Below the pieces are notes generated by a model, which saw only the letters and a list, made by a program, of their open reading frames with translations, did no database searches and was not told the origin of the DNA. DNA of 64,000 nt from Streptococcus sp. Marseille-Q6470 (GTDB taxonomy: Bacteria > Bacillota > Bacilli > Lactobacillales > Streptococcaceae), in the NCBI RefSeq assembly GCF_946902905.1, contig NZ_OX336385.1, positions 1,174,501 to 1,238,500 on the forward strand, read 5' to 3'. This document shows positions 27,972 to 40,148 of the stretch, piece after piece (position 1 is the stretch's first letter; every line of letters starts with the position of its first letter). Position numbers and translations under genes: made by a program.

Positions 27972-28015
27972 AGTATATCAAAAAAAGGCCTAATAAATAT
28001 TACGCCTTTATTACA
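27972..28015 (-). promoter_or_regulatory. pcsB promoter with WalR (VicR) box
   Basis: The minus strand carries TGTAAT-AAAGG-CGTAAT (27999-28015), one mismatch from the WalR direct repeat TGTWAH-N5-TGTWAH. TATACT (27972-27977) is the -10, and AAGGAG is the ribosome binding site. Confidence 0.75.
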
Positions 28016-28029
28016 GTTTTGTTTCTTTC

Positions 28030-28524
28030 TTATAGATATATTTTTTCAAAAATATATTGGAAAACTAACATCCATATAAAATTCAATATCATAGTAGGAA
28101 CAAGACTATAAACCATAAACACAGATAAATTTTCTGCAGTTAATCCTACCAAGTGTGCTAGGATAAAGCTAGCAAATTCAAATGTAAAAGTCATCATTAA
28201 AACGGCAAGTACTCGAGTCCATCTATTTGACAAAATAACTGAGTTGCTTTTATACACTATTGCTCCAATAATTACAAATAGTAGACTAGCTATTCCAATC
28301 AAATGGAAGAAATAAATATCGTATACAAGTCCTACAACTAGGCAATAAGCTAAAAACAGATACTCAGATACTTCTATCGTTTCAAATAATAAGAAGATAA
28401 AAATAAAGTGGCTAACAATTTGTATATGTGGAAAAAAACTATTTACAAACTGCCCTAAATGGCTATCAATCAAGACAATCAAGGGCAATAGTACAAACAT
28501 TCCTATCTGCTTAAAAAGTCTCAT
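28030..28524 (-). CDS. mreD: Rod-shape/peripheral growth protein MreD
   Basis: The 164-residue hydrophobic protein has about five transmembrane segments and the length of MreD. Its ATG overlaps the mreC stop by 4 bases. In cocci MreCD directs peripheral peptidoglycan synthesis. Identification rests on position directly after mreC and on hydrophobicity, as MreD is poorly conserved. Confidence 0.88.
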   Translation of the reverse strand: MRLFKQIGMFVLLPLIVLIDSHLGQFVNSFFPHIQIVSHFIFIFLLFETIEVSEYLFLAYCLVVGLVYDIYFFHLIGIASLLFVIIGAIVYKSNSVILSNRWTRVLAVLMMTFTFEFASFILAHLVGLTAENLSVFMVYSLVPTMILNFIWMLVFQYIFEKIYL

Positions 28525-29342
28525 GATGGATTCCCCACTAACTCTACAACTTTAAGGTTCATTGGATCAGCATGCAATTTAACCATGACTTCTCTTGTTA
28601 GATAGTCCGTACTATGTGTCACTGATACGACTTCCCCTACAGGGATATCTGTAGCATTAAAGTTTCCTAAGCCTCCAGTTACCACTTTGTCACCTTGACT
28701 AATGTCGCCACTGCTGTTTAATTGACTGATTTTTAGTAGTTCTTTTTCCTTGTCATAACCAATGATAATACCATAAATACTACTAGATCCGTGCTGGATT
28801 TTAACAGAAATCTTCTCTGTGTTTTCAGCGTTTGTTAATAAATTGACTACGGATGAGTTGTCTTCTACTTTTTCAACGCTTCCAACAAGCCCTCCACCAG
28901 AAACAACGAGCATACTAGTTGTTACACCTTGTTTTGATCCGGCATTAACTGTCAATTCCTGTCTCCAAGTTGCTGGAGTTCTCATAATGACATCTGCAGT
29001 AATTAGCTTGCTCGCGTTCAATTTTGACTTCATATCTAATAATTGACGCAGTTGTTCATTTTCTTCTTTTAATCTGTCTGCTTCATTTGTTTCTTTTTCC
29101 ATTTGATAGAGTTCTTTTTTAAGAGTCTCATTCTCATTATAAGCTCTCGTCAAATTTCCTAAATCTGACTTTGTAGATTCTAACCATTGAAATGGTTTCT
29201 GTACAATTCTATCTATCAGCGAAATGCCATCTCCAACCTTTGTCACAACTGCACTGGATTGTGTCGTTACTAAAAAGACAGAAACCATTAGTATAACGAC
29301 AAATAGAACGATGATATATTTTGATTTTTTGAAACGATTCAT
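28521..29342 (-). CDS. mreC: Cell shape protein MreC
   Basis: The 273-residue bitopic membrane protein has an N-terminal transmembrane helix (YIIVLFVVILMVSVFLVTT) and a coiled coil (about residues 60-110). A beta-rich periplasmic-side domain follows with TWRQELTVNAGSKQGV and GLVGSVEKVEDNSSVV. It scaffolds peripheral wall synthesis with MreD. It follows ecfT after 31 bases, which contain a possible local promoter (TAGAAT/TATAAG). Confidence 0.93.
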   Translation of the reverse strand: MNRFKKSKYIIVLFVVILMVSVFLVTTQSSAVVTKVGDGISLIDRIVQKPFQWLESTKSDLGNLTRAYNENETLKKELYQMEKETNEADRLKEENEQLRQLLDMKSKLNASKLITADVIMRTPATWRQELTVNAGSKQGVTTSMLVVSGGGLVGSVEKVEDNSSVVNLLTNAENTEKISVKIQHGSSSIYGIIIGYDKEKELLKISQLNSSGDISQGDKVVTGGLGNFNATDIPVGEVVSVTHSTDYLTREVMVKLHADPMNLKVVELVGNPS

Positions 29343-29373
29343 GCCTTTACCTTATATTATTCTATACTTCACT

Positions 29374-30168
29374 TTAGGATTTTAATAAAAACAAGATTCC
29401 ACCTAACACACATACAAGTAGTAAGGCCATACTATCTTTATGCATCCAATTCAACTGTCGATATTGACTACGTCCATTCCCACCTTGATATCCTCTAGCT
29501 TCCATAGCTGTAGCAAGAGAATCCGCTCTTTTCAAACTTGTAGCGAATAATGGAATTAAAATAGGAATCATAGCCTTAACCTTCTGGATGATATTCCCCT
29601 CTCCAAAATCTACACCACGCGCCTTTTGAGCGTTCATAATTCGAATTGTATCATCCATCAAGGTTGGTACAAAACGCAAGCTCATTGACAACATCAGTCC
29701 AATTTCATGAACAGGCACTTTAAATCTTTTTAAAGGGCCAAGCAAGGACTCAACTGCCGTTGCCAGGCTTAGTGGCATTGTAGTCAAAGTAAGCAAGGTT
29801 GAGAAGAAAATAATCAACACAAAACGGCAAAAAATGATTCCAGCCTGCTCAATCCCCTGAGTAGTAATTTTTATGAACCCCATCTCAAATAGGACCTGAC
29901 CACCAGAAATAAAGAAAAGTTGAAAAAGGGTGGTAAAGGTAATCAGAAAAAACATCGACTTCAAACCTTTTATGAAAAAAGATAAGGGAACTTCTGATAG
30001 AGCTACAAATATGCCTGTTGCAACGAAAAGTATTACGTTTGTAATTGGATTGTTGGCCCAAAAAACGATAATAATCAATAAAATCATTGCCACTAACTTA
30101 CTCCGAGGGTCCAGACGATGGACAATCGAGTTTCCTGGTATGTAACGACCTAAAATCATGTTATCCAT
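29374..30168 (-). CDS. ecfT: ECF transporter transmembrane protein EcfT
   Basis: The 264-residue membrane component links the two ATPases to exchangeable vitamin or metal binding S components. It has multiple hydrophobic helices and the two coupling-helix motifs, here [14 protein letters not shown] and [12 protein letters not shown] with the Ala-Arg-Gly signature. It overlaps ecfA2 by 8 bases in a tight minus-strand operon. Confidence 0.95.
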   Translation of the reverse strand: MDNMILGRYIPGNSIVHRLDPRSKLVAMILLIIIVFWANNPITNVILFVATGIFVALSEVPLSFFIKGLKSMFFLITFTTLFQLFFISGGQVLFEMGFIKITTQGIEQAGIIFCRFVLIIFFSTLLTLTTMPLSLATAVESLLGPLKRFKVPVHEIGLMLSMSLRFVPTLMDDTIRIMNAQKARGVDFGEGNIIQKVKAMIPILIPLFATSLKRADSLATAMEARGYQGGNGRSQYRQLNWMHKDSMALLLVCVLGGILFLLKS

Positions 30169-31000
30169 TAATGAACTCCTTAAACTCTTCTATCGTTATC
30201 GGCATTTGTTTAAAAGAAACTCCTCGGTCAGCTAGTCTTTGAGCAAATCTTGTGATTTTTGGAACACCCAATTGGATATTTTCCATAAACTCCAGATTTT
30301 GAAAGACAAGACTAGGCGCTCCACTCTTAACCAATCTTCCTTTTTCCATCACATAAACTTGGTCAGCAAATTCTGCTACATCATCCATAAGGTGAGTCAC
30401 CAAAACAATCGTGATGCCGTCTTGATGAAGCTTTTCAAACAAAGTCATCAACTCTTTCCGACCAATCGGATCTAGTCCTGCTGTAGGCTCATCTAAAACC
30501 AAGATACTTGGCTCCATTGCTAAAATCCCAGCAATAGCGACCCTTCTCATCTGACCACCTGAGAGTTCAAATGGACTACGTTCAAAAAGTGACTCGTCAA
30601 TTCCTACTAAATCTAATTTTTCACGCGCAATAGCCTCGGCCTCTTCTACAGAAACTCCAAAATTCTGAGGACCAAAAGCTACATCTTTTAAGACAGTTTC
30701 TTCAAATATTTGATTTTCTGCAAACTGAAATACCAATCCTACTTGTTTGCGAATTTGACGAATTTGCTTATTGACGGATGTTGATGTAATTAGTGTATCA
30801 AAGGCACGAACACTTCCCTTTGTGGGAACCAACAAACCATTCAAAAGTTGTAGAATTGTAGATTTCCCGCTTCCTGTATGCCCAATAATTGCTGTATAAG
30901 ATCCATCCTCTATTGACAAATTAATATCGGACAAGGCAGCTGAGGCAAAGGGTGTTCCTTCCTGATACGTATAACTCACATTGTCTAGAATAATTCCCAT
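30161..31000 (-). CDS. ecfA2: ECF transporter ATPase EcfA2
   Basis: The 279-residue ABC ATPase has Walker [11 protein letters not shown]-loop [13 protein letters not shown], signature [13 protein letters not shown], Walker [14 protein letters not shown] and the H-loop LVTHLMDD. It overlaps ecfA1 by 16 bases and ecfT by 8 bases. With EcfA1 it powers uptake by ECF vitamin transporters. Confidence 0.96.
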   Translation of the reverse strand: MGIILDNVSYTYQEGTPFASAALSDINLSIEDGSYTAIIGHTGSGKSTILQLLNGLLVPTKGSVRAFDTLITSTSVNKQIRQIRKQVGLVFQFAENQIFEETVLKDVAFGPQNFGVSVEEAEAIAREKLDLVGIDESLFERSPFELSGGQMRRVAIAGILAMEPSILVLDEPTAGLDPIGRKELMTLFEKLHQDGITIVLVTHLMDDVAEFADQVYVMEKGRLVKSGAPSLVFQNLEFMENIQLGVPKITRFAQRLADRGVSFKQMPITIEEFKEFING

Positions 31001-31812
31001 AAAGCCTCCTCGAGCTCCTCTTCGGTCAGGTAGTGCTCTGGTAATTTCAAGCCACTAGTACGTAGAGATTCTTTTAATTGGTTGACAAAGGGTTGATCTA
31101 AACCAATTTGATCTAAATCTAACCTAGAGAATAATTCTCTAGGAGTACTAGTTGATTCGATTTCTCCTTTTTTCATCACCAAAACACGGTCACTCATGGC
31201 CACCTCATCTAGGTCATGCGTAATGGAGATTACTGTCATTTGGTGATCTTGGCGAATCTTTTGGACGATCTTAATCAACTCTAGTCGTCCCTCTGGATCC
31301 AACATGCTTGTAGCCTCATCCAAAATTAAAATGTCTGGTCGCAGAGCAACAACTCCTGCAATAGCAACCCTTTGTTTTTGACCGCCTGATAAACGAGATG
31401 GTTCCTTTTTAGAAAATTCTGCCATGCCAACCAATGATAAAGCTTCAGTAACTCGAACCTCCATTTCTTCAAGTGGAATCCCTTGGTTTTCTAGTCCAAA
31501 AGCAACGTCATCTTCTACGGTTGCCCCCACGAATTGGTTATCAGGATTTTGAAATACCATACCAATCTTACGTCTTTTTTCCCAGACGTTTTCCGGAGTT
31601 AGGCAATCACCATCTATCCAAATTTCTCCAGATTCCGCTTCTAGCAAACCGTCAATCAAGCGAACAGTTGTTGATTTTCCACTACCATTATGACCAACGA
31701 TAGACAACCATTCTCCACGTTTCACGTGAAACGAAATGTTATGAACATCATAGTGTTCTTGATCTGCCTGGTATCGAAATGACAGATCCTTAATTTTAAT
31801 AATCGATTCCAT
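30985..31812 (-). CDS. ecfA1: ECF transporter ATPase EcfA1
   Basis: The 275-residue ABC ATPase has Walker [15 protein letters not shown]-loop [11 protein letters not shown], signature [13 protein letters not shown] and Walker [14 protein letters not shown]. It follows pgsA after 2 bases. A parS-like palindrome lies inside the 5' part of the gene (31718-31733), read as coding sequence across HVKRG. Confidence 0.96.
   Translation of the reverse strand: MESIIKIKDLSFRYQADQEHYDVHNISFHVKRGEWLSIVGHNGSGKSTTVRLIDGLLEAESGEIWIDGDCLTPENVWEKRRKIGMVFQNPDNQFVGATVEDDVAFGLENQGIPLEEMEVRVTEALSLVGMAEFSKKEPSRLSGGQKQRVAIAGVVALRPDILILDEATSMLDPEGRLELIKIVQKIRQDHQMTVISITHDLDEVAMSDRVLVMKKGEIESTSTPRELFSRLDLDQIGLDQPFVNQLKESLRTSGLKLPEHYLTEEELEEALWELF
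31718..31733. promoter_or_regulatory. parS-like site inside ecfA1
   Basis: CGTTTCACGTGAAACG differs from the parS palindrome TGTTTCACGTGAAACA only at the two outermost bases. It is perfectly palindromic and about 20 kb from oriC, as expected for ParB loading sites. Confidence 0.7.
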
Positions 31813-31814
31813 AT

Positions 31815-32354
31815 CTAGCGAAAGGTTCCTTTAAACAAATACGCGCTTCCCTTGAAGTAATCATAACCAGAATAAACTGTAAAGAACAAAGCGATATAAA
31901 GAGTTATCTGACCAAGTAAATTCCAATGAAATAACAAGAAGATAATCGCAAACATCTGGCTAAATGTTTTGATTTTTCCTGGCATTGCTGCAGCTAAAAC
32001 AGTTCCACCAGTTTCAACTAAGAGTAGGCGCAACCCAGTAACTGCAAGTTCTCGGCAAATGATAATAGCTACTACCCAAGCAGGAGCCATATTTAGACCT
32101 ACTAGCATGATAAAGGCCGACATAACTAACAACTTATCTGCCATTGGATCTGCGAATTTACCAAAATTGCTAACTACTTGCCATTTTCTAGCTAAATAGC
32201 CATCTAGATAGTCAGTGATACTGGCAACGGCAAAAATAATTGCTGCTATTTTATGTAACACAGGAGACTGTCCAAATGATAGAAGGAGAACAAAAATTGG
32301 AATAAATAAAATTCTACCAAGCGTAAGTATGTTAGGAATATTCTCTTTTTTCAT
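31815..32354 (-). CDS. pgsA: Phosphatidylglycerophosphate synthase
   Basis: The 179-residue membrane enzyme makes phosphatidylglycerophosphate from CDP-diacylglycerol and glycerol-3-phosphate. The CDP-alcohol phosphotransferase signature is present as DYLDGYLARKWQVVSNFGKF with the following ADPMADK. It lies between rodZ and ecfA1, all closely spaced. Confidence 0.96.
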   Translation of the reverse strand: MKKENIPNILTLGRILFIPIFVLLLSFGQSPVLHKIAAIIFAVASITDYLDGYLARKWQVVSNFGKFADPMADKLLVMSAFIMLVGLNMAPAWVVAIIICRELAVTGLRLLLVETGGTVLAAAMPGKIKTFSQMFAIIFLLFHWNLLGQITLYIALFFTVYSGYDYFKGSAYLFKGTFR

Positions 32355-32370
32355 ATTATCCTTCCTTAAT

Positions 32371-33198
32371 TTAATTTGAACTCAAATTCATTGTAATCCA
32401 ACCAGTTTGGCCTGTTAATTTCGAAGTATCGATTTCCTGATTATCGATTTTTATTTTCACACCTTTAACAACACCTAATGTGATAGTTACTGGAGATCCT
32501 TTAGAAATTGTTGTTTTAACTGTTTTATTATTTGGATCTAGAGTTGCCCCTCCAGCCAAATCAGTATCTGAAACGCTAACCCAACTTGTTGCATCCGTTA
32601 CAGATAATTGAAGTTCGGCAGTTTCTTTAGGAGTTTTATATTCCACTGATATGACATCTCCTTGCCCTGTGACTGTCACAGTTGAGGCTTCAGTCGAACT
32701 TGATGGATTAGTGGTTTGATTACTACTTGTTGTTTCACTACTTGGTGCATTTGTAGTTGTAGTCACAATATTATAGTTAGCTGAAGCTGTTTCTGTTGAC
32801 TGTGTTTGAATATAATTCCAAACATAGTAGGTTACGAAAATTAAAATTGATAGGGAGAATAGAACAAAGTAAAAAAGTGGAAGCAAGGAACGCTTCTTAC
32901 GATTGGAACGTCTACGACCTGTTAGTTCTATCTCATCAACATCAACTTCCTCATAGGTAATCATACTCCCTGAATCATATGCGTCTAAAACAATGTTTTC
33001 ATCCAACTCAACTGCCCAAGCATATTTCCTCAAAAAAGAACGAGCATAAAAGGGACTAGGCAATTTATCAAAATCATCTGATTCTAAGGCTTCTAGCATA
33101 TCAAGTTGGATGTCCGTTTTACGCTGCAATTCCTCCAGACTCAAACCTTGACTAATTCTTGCTAAACGTAAAACTTCACCAATTGTTTTTTTTCTCAT
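32371..33198 (-). CDS. rodZ: RodZ-like cell shape / helix-turn-helix membrane protein
   Basis: The 275-residue protein has a cytoplasmic helix-turn-helix (MRKKTIGEVLRLARISQGLS, about residues 1-70). One transmembrane helix follows (LLPLFYFVLFSLSILIFVTYYV, about residues 105-127), then a Ser/Thr-rich linker and an extracellular beta domain (DUF4115 type). I start at 33198 because AAGGA lies 9 bases upstream, while the ATG at 33207 is too close to it. The organisation matches RodZ, which links wall elongation to the division plane. Confidence 0.85.
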   Translation of the reverse strand: MRKKTIGEVLRLARISQGLSLEELQRKTDIQLDMLEALESDDFDKLPSPFYARSFLRKYAWAVELDENIVLDAYDSGSMITYEEVDVDEIELTGRRRSNRKKRSLLPLFYFVLFSLSILIFVTYYVWNYIQTQSTETASANYNIVTTTTNAPSSETTSSNQTTNPSSSTEASTVTVTGQGDVISVEYKTPKETAELQLSVTDATSWVSVSDTDLAGGATLDPNNKTVKTTISKGSPVTITLGVVKGVKIKIDNQEIDTSKLTGQTGWITMNLSSN

Positions 33199-33238
33199 AC
33201 TTACCATTCCTTCTTTCTAGTCTGTTTTACTTGAATGA

Positions 33239-34519
33239 CTATAGTGGAAAAATCGTAAATTCAACGATTTCACTACTGTCGATAAAATGATGTCCTACCT
33301 CAAGAACATCTTCCAAGGTCATTTCCTGTATAATCTTTGGCAAATCAAATAGGGTTGATTCCTCAATATGCGACTGATATTGAGTCGCAATAAATTCTAA
33401 AGAATTCATGTTATGGATAAACTCTCCATAAATTTCACTTTTTATTAAATCAAGATGTTCTTCCGAAACATCTGCATCAGTCACAAAGTTCTGAATCGCC
33501 TTTCGAAATTGGTGCGAAATTGCAACAGGCTCCTTCGTCTCCATTGTCAGCATCAAAAAGTTAAACCGTCGATTGATTTCAACTTCTAAAGCTAATGAAG
33601 CATCTAATTTGCCAGTTTCATACAAACTCTGAAATCTTTTAGAAGTCCAACCAAACATCATCGTAAATAAAGCTCTTAGCAAAATACTATATCGGTAACA
33701 ATCCTGATTACTCATATTGGAATTTGTTCGAACACCAATAGCTAATTTAGGAGAGGCGACATCCATACGACTGCTATCAACCTTCTTTACAGGGTTTAAA
33801 GCGATTGTTTCTCTCGAAGTTTCTTCTATCCAATCTCCAACATCCTTTTGTCTGAAATAATTCTGTATCAGTTCTAAATCAAAGTTCCCAACAAGGAAAA
33901 TATGACTATTGACAGGAGTGTAAAATTCTTCAAAATTGTCTCGTAAATCCTCTAATCTAATATTTTCTATCGAATCTTCAGTTCCAACAATATCTGAAGC
34001 CAGAGGACTTTCTGGATATAGATTTGCAAGTGTTTTAAAGAATAAGCAGGAATCCGGATCGTCTTGGTACATTTCGCGTTCTTGCTGAATGATATCCTTT
34101 TCGCGTTCAACAGATTCTTCAGTAATATTAAAGCTTGTAACTAGCTCGTCAAGCAGGTCCAAACACTCAGTAACATGGTCAGACGTTGAAAAAATATAAC
34201 TTGTACTTGTAAAGCTTGTAAAGGCATTACTATCTGCACCTAGTTCAGTAAAAGCAGCCATGATATCTTCAGAATTTTCTCTTTCAAAAAGTTTATGCTC
34301 TAAAAAATGAGCAATCCCTTTTGGATATATTTTTCTTTTTCCATCTCTTACTGTAAACTCTGTGTCAACTGAACCAATTTGAACAGTGACTACACCGTAA
34401 ACTTCGTTAAAGTCATTTTTTGGAAGCAAAGTAACTGTCAAGCCATTTTCTAATGTTGCTTGATAAAGAGTTTCCTTTACAGCTGGATAGTATTTCTCGT
34501 CAAAAGTAACTCTAGTCAT
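33239..34519 (-). CDS. M16 family peptidase, YmfH type (catalytic)
   Basis: The 426-residue zinc metallopeptidase has the inverted zinc motif in GIAHFLEHKLFE (His-x-x-Glu-His). A downstream glutamate (EREKDIIQQEREMY) may be the third ligand. Its partner is the adjacent inactive-looking paralogue, and the ATG overlaps that gene's stop by 4 bases. The substrate is unknown; related pairs are proposed to process small peptides. Confidence 0.92.
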   Translation of the reverse strand: MTRVTFDEKYYPAVKETLYQATLENGLTVTLLPKNDFNEVYGVVTVQIGSVDTEFTVRDGKRKIYPKGIAHFLEHKLFERENSEDIMAAFTELGADSNAFTSFTSTSYIFSTSDHVTECLDLLDELVTSFNITEESVEREKDIIQQEREMYQDDPDSCLFFKTLANLYPESPLASDIVGTEDSIENIRLEDLRDNFEEFYTPVNSHIFLVGNFDLELIQNYFRQKDVGDWIEETSRETIALNPVKKVDSSRMDVASPKLAIGVRTNSNMSNQDCYRYSILLRALFTMMFGWTSKRFQSLYETGKLDASLALEVEINRRFNFLMLTMETKEPVAISHQFRKAIQNFVTDADVSEEHLDLIKSEIYGEFIHNMNSLEFIATQYQSHIEESTLFDLPKIIQEMTLEDVLEVGHHFIDSSEIVEFTIFPL

Positions 34520-35766
34520 TCTGCTCCTTCCATAAAATAGATAGCTTGCAATTTCAGGCTAGACGCAGCCCTACAGATTGCCTCCTTGTCAACTTGCTCT
34601 AGTGTCTCTATCAAAGTATCCAGGTCTAAAACCGATTTACCAAAAAAGAGGCTTAAATATTCTCTATCTATAATCGAATCTTGATTATCCTGACTCAATA
34701 ACATCGTCCTACGAATCATTTCCTTAGTTTGATTAACTTCAATATCTGTAAATCTACCATTTTTGATATTGAGTAATTGATCATTCATCAATTTTCTTGC
34801 CTTGTTTCGGTTCTGACGATTGATTCCAGCAAATAATCGTAAAAATCCACTAAAAAGATCCAGGTAACTAGATACAGTATAAGCCAACCCTTCCTTTTCC
34901 CTTACTTGAGTAAACAATTTAGAGTGAGGGAAAGCTCCAAGCAGACCGTTTACAAGTAGTAAAGCCATTTTTTGATCATCCCCATAACCAATTGTGCTAT
35001 GATAGCCCATTTCTAGAATAGACTGCCCTAGGTTTTTCCTGTCAATTCCCTCCCTAAGTACATTTGAATATTCTTGTCGATACTGAATGTTTACAGTTGC
35101 TTTACGACCTGTCAAGTTCAATTTCTTCAGGTTTTCTAGAACTTCAATTTCATTAAAGTCCCCTAAAAAGAATAAATCAATCCTATCTTCTTTCAGCATT
35201 TTTTGGAAACTTGAATAAGAAGTTTTAGAAGTCTCTTCAGAAATTCTGGAAATCAAATCTTTAGGGACTAACTGCATGGATTCTTCTTGGAAAAACAAAT
35301 GATCTAATTCTTTATGCGCAAAGAAGAAAGGATCCTCTAATTCTGATTCCAGTCTTGCCAACAGTTGTTTTTTCTCAATTTCAAAGACATTCTTTTCAAA
35401 TCCTTCCTCATCTGACAAGGGATTAAATATGACTTGATACAATAATTCTAAAATTTGAGAAGTTAGCACGTTTTTCTTACTTAAAAATTCATCTCGAACA
35501 TACGTTAAACTGACATCTACAAGATGGCTTTGTCCTCTTCTATATGCATGAGTCGATAAATCCGCTCCATACAATGCTGCTAAATATTTTCTAAGAATTT
35601 GAGCAGTTGGAAAACTTTTATTAGCTGTTTCAAGCATACTAGCGCTTAACATGCGACCTGAAATTAAATCCAGAGATAACGGAGCTGTAAAACGCATGGT
35701 TATTTTATTAGTCTTAAACTTTTTAGATTGGATAAAATGGACTGCAATTCCAGGGAATAACTCCAT
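34516..35766 (-). CDS. M16 family peptidase-like protein, YmfF type (lacks zinc motif)
   Basis: The 416-residue paralogue of the next gene has the M16 fold elements (REKEGLAYTVSSYLDLFSG) but no HxxEH motif, so it is probably the non-catalytic subunit of a heterodimer. A promoter with TATAAT preceded by TGG and an AAAGGAGG ribosome binding site lie just upstream. Confidence 0.9.
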   Translation of the reverse strand: MELFPGIAVHFIQSKKFKTNKITMRFTAPLSLDLISGRMLSASMLETANKSFPTAQILRKYLAALYGADLSTHAYRRGQSHLVDVSLTYVRDEFLSKKNVLTSQILELLYQVIFNPLSDEEGFEKNVFEIEKKQLLARLESELEDPFFFAHKELDHLFFQEESMQLVPKDLISRISEETSKTSYSSFQKMLKEDRIDLFFLGDFNEIEVLENLKKLNLTGRKATVNIQYRQEYSNVLREGIDRKNLGQSILEMGYHSTIGYGDDQKMALLLVNGLLGAFPHSKLFTQVREKEGLAYTVSSYLDLFSGFLRLFAGINRQNRNKARKLMNDQLLNIKNGRFTDIEVNQTKEMIRRTMLLSQDNQDSIIDREYLSLFFGKSVLDLDTLIETLEQVDKEAICRAASSLKLQAIYFMEGAE

Positions 35767-35925
35767 CTTTTACCTCCTTTTACATAGAGTTCTATTATAC
35801 CATGAAAACGAAAATTTTTCTTGTTCTCTTTGACTCTTTTAAAATTAAAATCGTTTTCATATCAGTGGTTTCTTCTCAACTATTTTGAGCAAATTATGGT
35901 ATAATACCAAAGATTGAGGTGAACT

Positions 35926-36294
35926 ATGGAATACAAATTATTTGAAGAATTTATTACTCTCCAATCTCTTTTGAAAGACCTTGGAATCATACAAAGTGGC
36001 GGTGCTATTAAATCTTTTTTATCTGACCACCTTGTTTATTTTAATGGAGAATTAGAAAATCGTCGAGGCAAGAAAATTAGAATCGGGGATTCTATTGAAA
36101 TCCCTGATTTAAAAACCCAGATTGTTCTAGTTCAACCAACCCCAGAAGAACTAGAGGAGTTTCATCTAGAAAAACTTGAGAAAGAACGTGTAGCTAAGCT
36201 TGTAAAGGAAATGAATAAGAAAGTTCAAAAAAAATCTACAAAAAAAGCTCAACCAACAAATACAAAATCTGCACCACGTTTTCCAGGTAGATAA
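35926..36294 (+). CDS. yaaA: S4-domain RNA-binding protein (YaaA type)
   Basis: The 122-residue protein has an S4 domain: [20 protein letters not shown], then [20 protein letters not shown], followed by a basic tail rich in Lys. The companion of recF in Firmicutes is known as YaaA. It ends 2 bases before recF, so the two are co-transcribed. A TATAAT with TGG extension lies upstream. Function in ribosome assembly is suspected but not shown. Confidence 0.88.
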   Translation: MEYKLFEEFITLQSLLKDLGIIQSGGAIKSFLSDHLVYFNGELENRRGKKIRIGDSIEIPDLKTQIVLVQPTPEELEEFHLEKLEKERVAKLVKEMNKKVQKKSTKKAQPTNTKSAPRFPGR

Positions 36295-36296
36295 TC

Positions 36297-37388
36297 ATGT
36301 GGTTGAAAAACTTATCCATTAAACAGTTTCGTAACTATCATAATATCAAAGTTGATTTTAATCCAAAATTAAATGTATTTGTTGGCCGAAACGCCCAAGG
36401 GAAAACGAATCTTCTTGAAAGTATTTACTTTTTAGCCTTAACAAGAAGTCATCGAACAAAGACAGACAAAAATTTAATTCAGTTTGAAGAAGAACAACTA
36501 CAAGTTTCCGGTCTGTTGCAGAAGAAAACAGCAACTATACCACTTGAAATCGACTTAACACAAAAAGGTCGGATTACTAAAGTGAATCATTTAAAACAAG
36601 CTCGTCTTTCTGATTATATTGGACATATGAATGTTGTCTTATTTGCTCCAGAAGATTTACAACTTGTCAAAGGTGCGCCAGCCATTCGACGTAAATTCAT
36701 TGACATGGAGTTGGGACAGATCAAACCGATTTACTTGTCAGACTTGTCAAGCTATAACCATATTCTTAAACAGAGAAATACCTATCTAAAAACTACACAA
36801 AATATTGATGAAACATTTTTATCCGTTCTTGATGATCAACTTGTAGAATATGGATGTCGTGTAATGATTCACAGGGCTGATTTTATCCAGAAAATGGATT
36901 TCTTTGGTCAAAAGAAACATTTTGACATTTCAGACCAATTAGAAGAACTGTCAATACGCTATCAACCTTCTGTAAACTTTGTTGACAAAGAACATTTAGC
37001 TGATTCTTTTTATATAGCACTTCAAAAGAGTAAACCTAGAGATTTATTTAAAAAGAACACAGGAGTTGGTCCTCATCGAGATGATATGGTTTTCTTAATC
37101 AACGGTATAGAAGCAAGTTTTGGCAGTCAAGGACAGCATCGTAGCCTAGTTCTGTCTGTCAAACTAGCTGAAATCGAGTTGATGGAAAGCATTACCAAGG
37201 AATCTCCCATTCTTTTACTTGACGATGTTATGAGTGAACTTGACAATAATCGTCAACTTAAATTATTAGAGACTATCTCTCATAACATTCAAACCTTTAT
37301 AACAACTACAAGTTTAGACCACCTTCAAAACTTGCCTGATAACCTAAGCGTCTTTACAGTAAATGATGGTCAACTATCTGTAAACTAA
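36297..37388 (+). CDS. recF: DNA replication and repair protein RecF
   Basis: The 363-residue SMC-like ATPase binds gapped DNA and aids RecA loading. Walker A is [16 protein letters not shown], the signature [18 protein letters not shown], and Walker [14 protein letters not shown]. It is encoded right after yaaA. In many Firmicutes recF lies next to dnaN. Here, as in pneumococcus, it is about 14 kb away, on the other side of comCDE. Confidence 0.96.
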   Translation: MWLKNLSIKQFRNYHNIKVDFNPKLNVFVGRNAQGKTNLLESIYFLALTRSHRTKTDKNLIQFEEEQLQVSGLLQKKTATIPLEIDLTQKGRITKVNHLKQARLSDYIGHMNVVLFAPEDLQLVKGAPAIRRKFIDMELGQIKPIYLSDLSSYNHILKQRNTYLKTTQNIDETFLSVLDDQLVEYGCRVMIHRADFIQKMDFFGQKKHFDISDQLEELSIRYQPSVNFVDKEHLADSFYIALQKSKPRDLFKKNTGVGPHRDDMVFLINGIEASFGSQGQHRSLVLSVKLAEIELMESITKESPILLLDDVMSELDNNRQLKLLETISHNIQTFITTTSLDHLQNLPDNLSVFTVNDGQLSVN

Positions 37389-37410
37389 ACTTTACATGCA
37401 TGTTAAAACA

Positions 37411-37441
37411 AAAAAGCTCCTGTTAAACAGGAGCTTTTTTT
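37411..37441. terminator. Bidirectional terminator between recF and guaB
   Basis: AAAAAGCTCCTG (37411-37422) pairs with CAGGAGCTTTTT (37428-37439) around TTAAA. Confidence 0.9.
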
Positions 37442-37443
37442 AA

Positions 37444-39004
<1,561 letters not shown>

Positions 39005-39027
39005 TTAAATTTATAAGAGAACAAATA

Positions 39028-39066
39028 AAAAAACTATCCCTCTAATTTTAAGAAAGAGATAGTTTT
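39028..39066 (-). terminator. Terminator after trpS
   Basis: AACTATC-type arms (39031-39043 and 39054-39066) pair with one wobble, and on the minus strand they are followed by seven T residues. Confidence 0.75.
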
Positions 39067-39085
39067 ATAGCTCACCTTTTATCTA

Positions 39086-40111
39086 TTAATGAAAGTAATT
39101 TAGACCCATTGCTGTTTTGACCTCAGAGAGTGTTTGACCAGCAACTTCTCGAGCTTTTTCACTGCCTTTTTGAAGCATGTTATAGACTTCACCCATATCT
39201 TTAGCAAATTCAATACGACGTTCACGAATTGGACCAAGTTCACGTTCTAGGATTTCAAGGAGATAACGCTTGGTCTTAACATCACCAAGACCTCCACGTT
39301 GGTAATGCTCTTTCATTTCAGCAATTTCTTGTGCATCCTCTGGGCGACCAAAAACATCTAAGTAATGGAAAACCATATTACCTTCAATCTTACCTGGATC
39401 TTCAACACGAATATGATCTGGATCAGTATACATACTCATCACTTTTTTGCGTAAAGTATCCGCATCGTCAGCTAGGTAAATACCATTATTAAGTGATTTC
39501 GACATTTTGGCATTACCATCTAAACCTGGCAAACGTCCTGCACCTTCATGCTCAGGATAAATTCCTTCTGGCTCCACTAAAACATCACAATTGTAGGCAT
39601 GGTTAAAAGAACGAACAATTTCACGTGTTTGTTCAATCATCGGCTTTTGGTCATTCCCTACTGGAACCAAGTTAGCTTTAAATGCTGTAATGTCAGCGGC
39701 TTGCGCAACTGGATAAACCAAAAATCCAGTTGGAATACTTTCCCCAAATCCTTTCTGAGCAATTTCTGTTTTGACGGTTGGGTTTCGTTCCAAACGGGCC
39801 AAAGAAACCAAATTCATGTAATACATGGAAAGTTCTGCCAATTCTGGTATTTGACTTTGGATGAAAATCGTTGATTTATTAGGATCTAACCCCACTGCAA
39901 GATAGTCCAAAGCGACATTCCCAATAGACTCTACTATTGTTTGAGGATCTTTTGCATGGTCAGTTAAGGCTTGTTGATCAGCTAAAAAGACAAACATGTC
40001 ATATTTATTTTCTTCCTGTAGTAAGACACGATTTTTTAAGCTTCCAACGTAGTGCCCAATATGTAATTTCCCCGTTGGACGATCTCCTGTTAAAATAATG
40101 GGTTTATTCAT
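39086..40111 (-). CDS. trpS: Tryptophanyl-tRNA synthetase
   Basis: The 341-residue class I synthetase has the HIGH-like motif [12 protein letters not shown] and the KMSKS motif [17 protein letters not shown] with TGC extension at 40140-40145 gives a leader of only about 20 bases, so a T-box is not present. Confidence 0.97.
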   Translation of the reverse strand: MNKPIILTGDRPTGKLHIGHYVGSLKNRVLLQEENKYDMFVFLADQQALTDHAKDPQTIVESIGNVALDYLAVGLDPNKSTIFIQSQIPELAELSMYYMNLVSLARLERNPTVKTEIAQKGFGESIPTGFLVYPVAQAADITAFKANLVPVGNDQKPMIEQTREIVRSFNHAYNCDVLVEPEGIYPEHEGAGRLPGLDGNAKMSKSLNNGIYLADDADTLRKKVMSMYTDPDHIRVEDPGKIEGNMVFHYLDVFGRPEDAQEIAEMKEHYQRGGLGDVKTKRYLLEILERELGPIRERRIEFAKDMGEVYNMLQKGSEKAREVAGQTLSEVKTAMGLNYFH

Positions 40112-40139
40112 TTGATTCTCCTTTGATATGGTCCTTTCA

Positions 40140-40148
40140 ATTATAGCA
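40140..40148 (-). promoter_or_regulatory. trpS promoter (extended -10)
   Basis: TGCTATAAT on the minus strand, followed by an AAAGGAG ribosome binding site before the ATG at 40111. Confidence 0.65.

Noticed and set aside
39620..39640. TTTCACGTG inside trpS resembling half a parS site
   Set aside because: The second half (TTTGT) does not complete the palindrome GTGAAAC, so it is only half a site.
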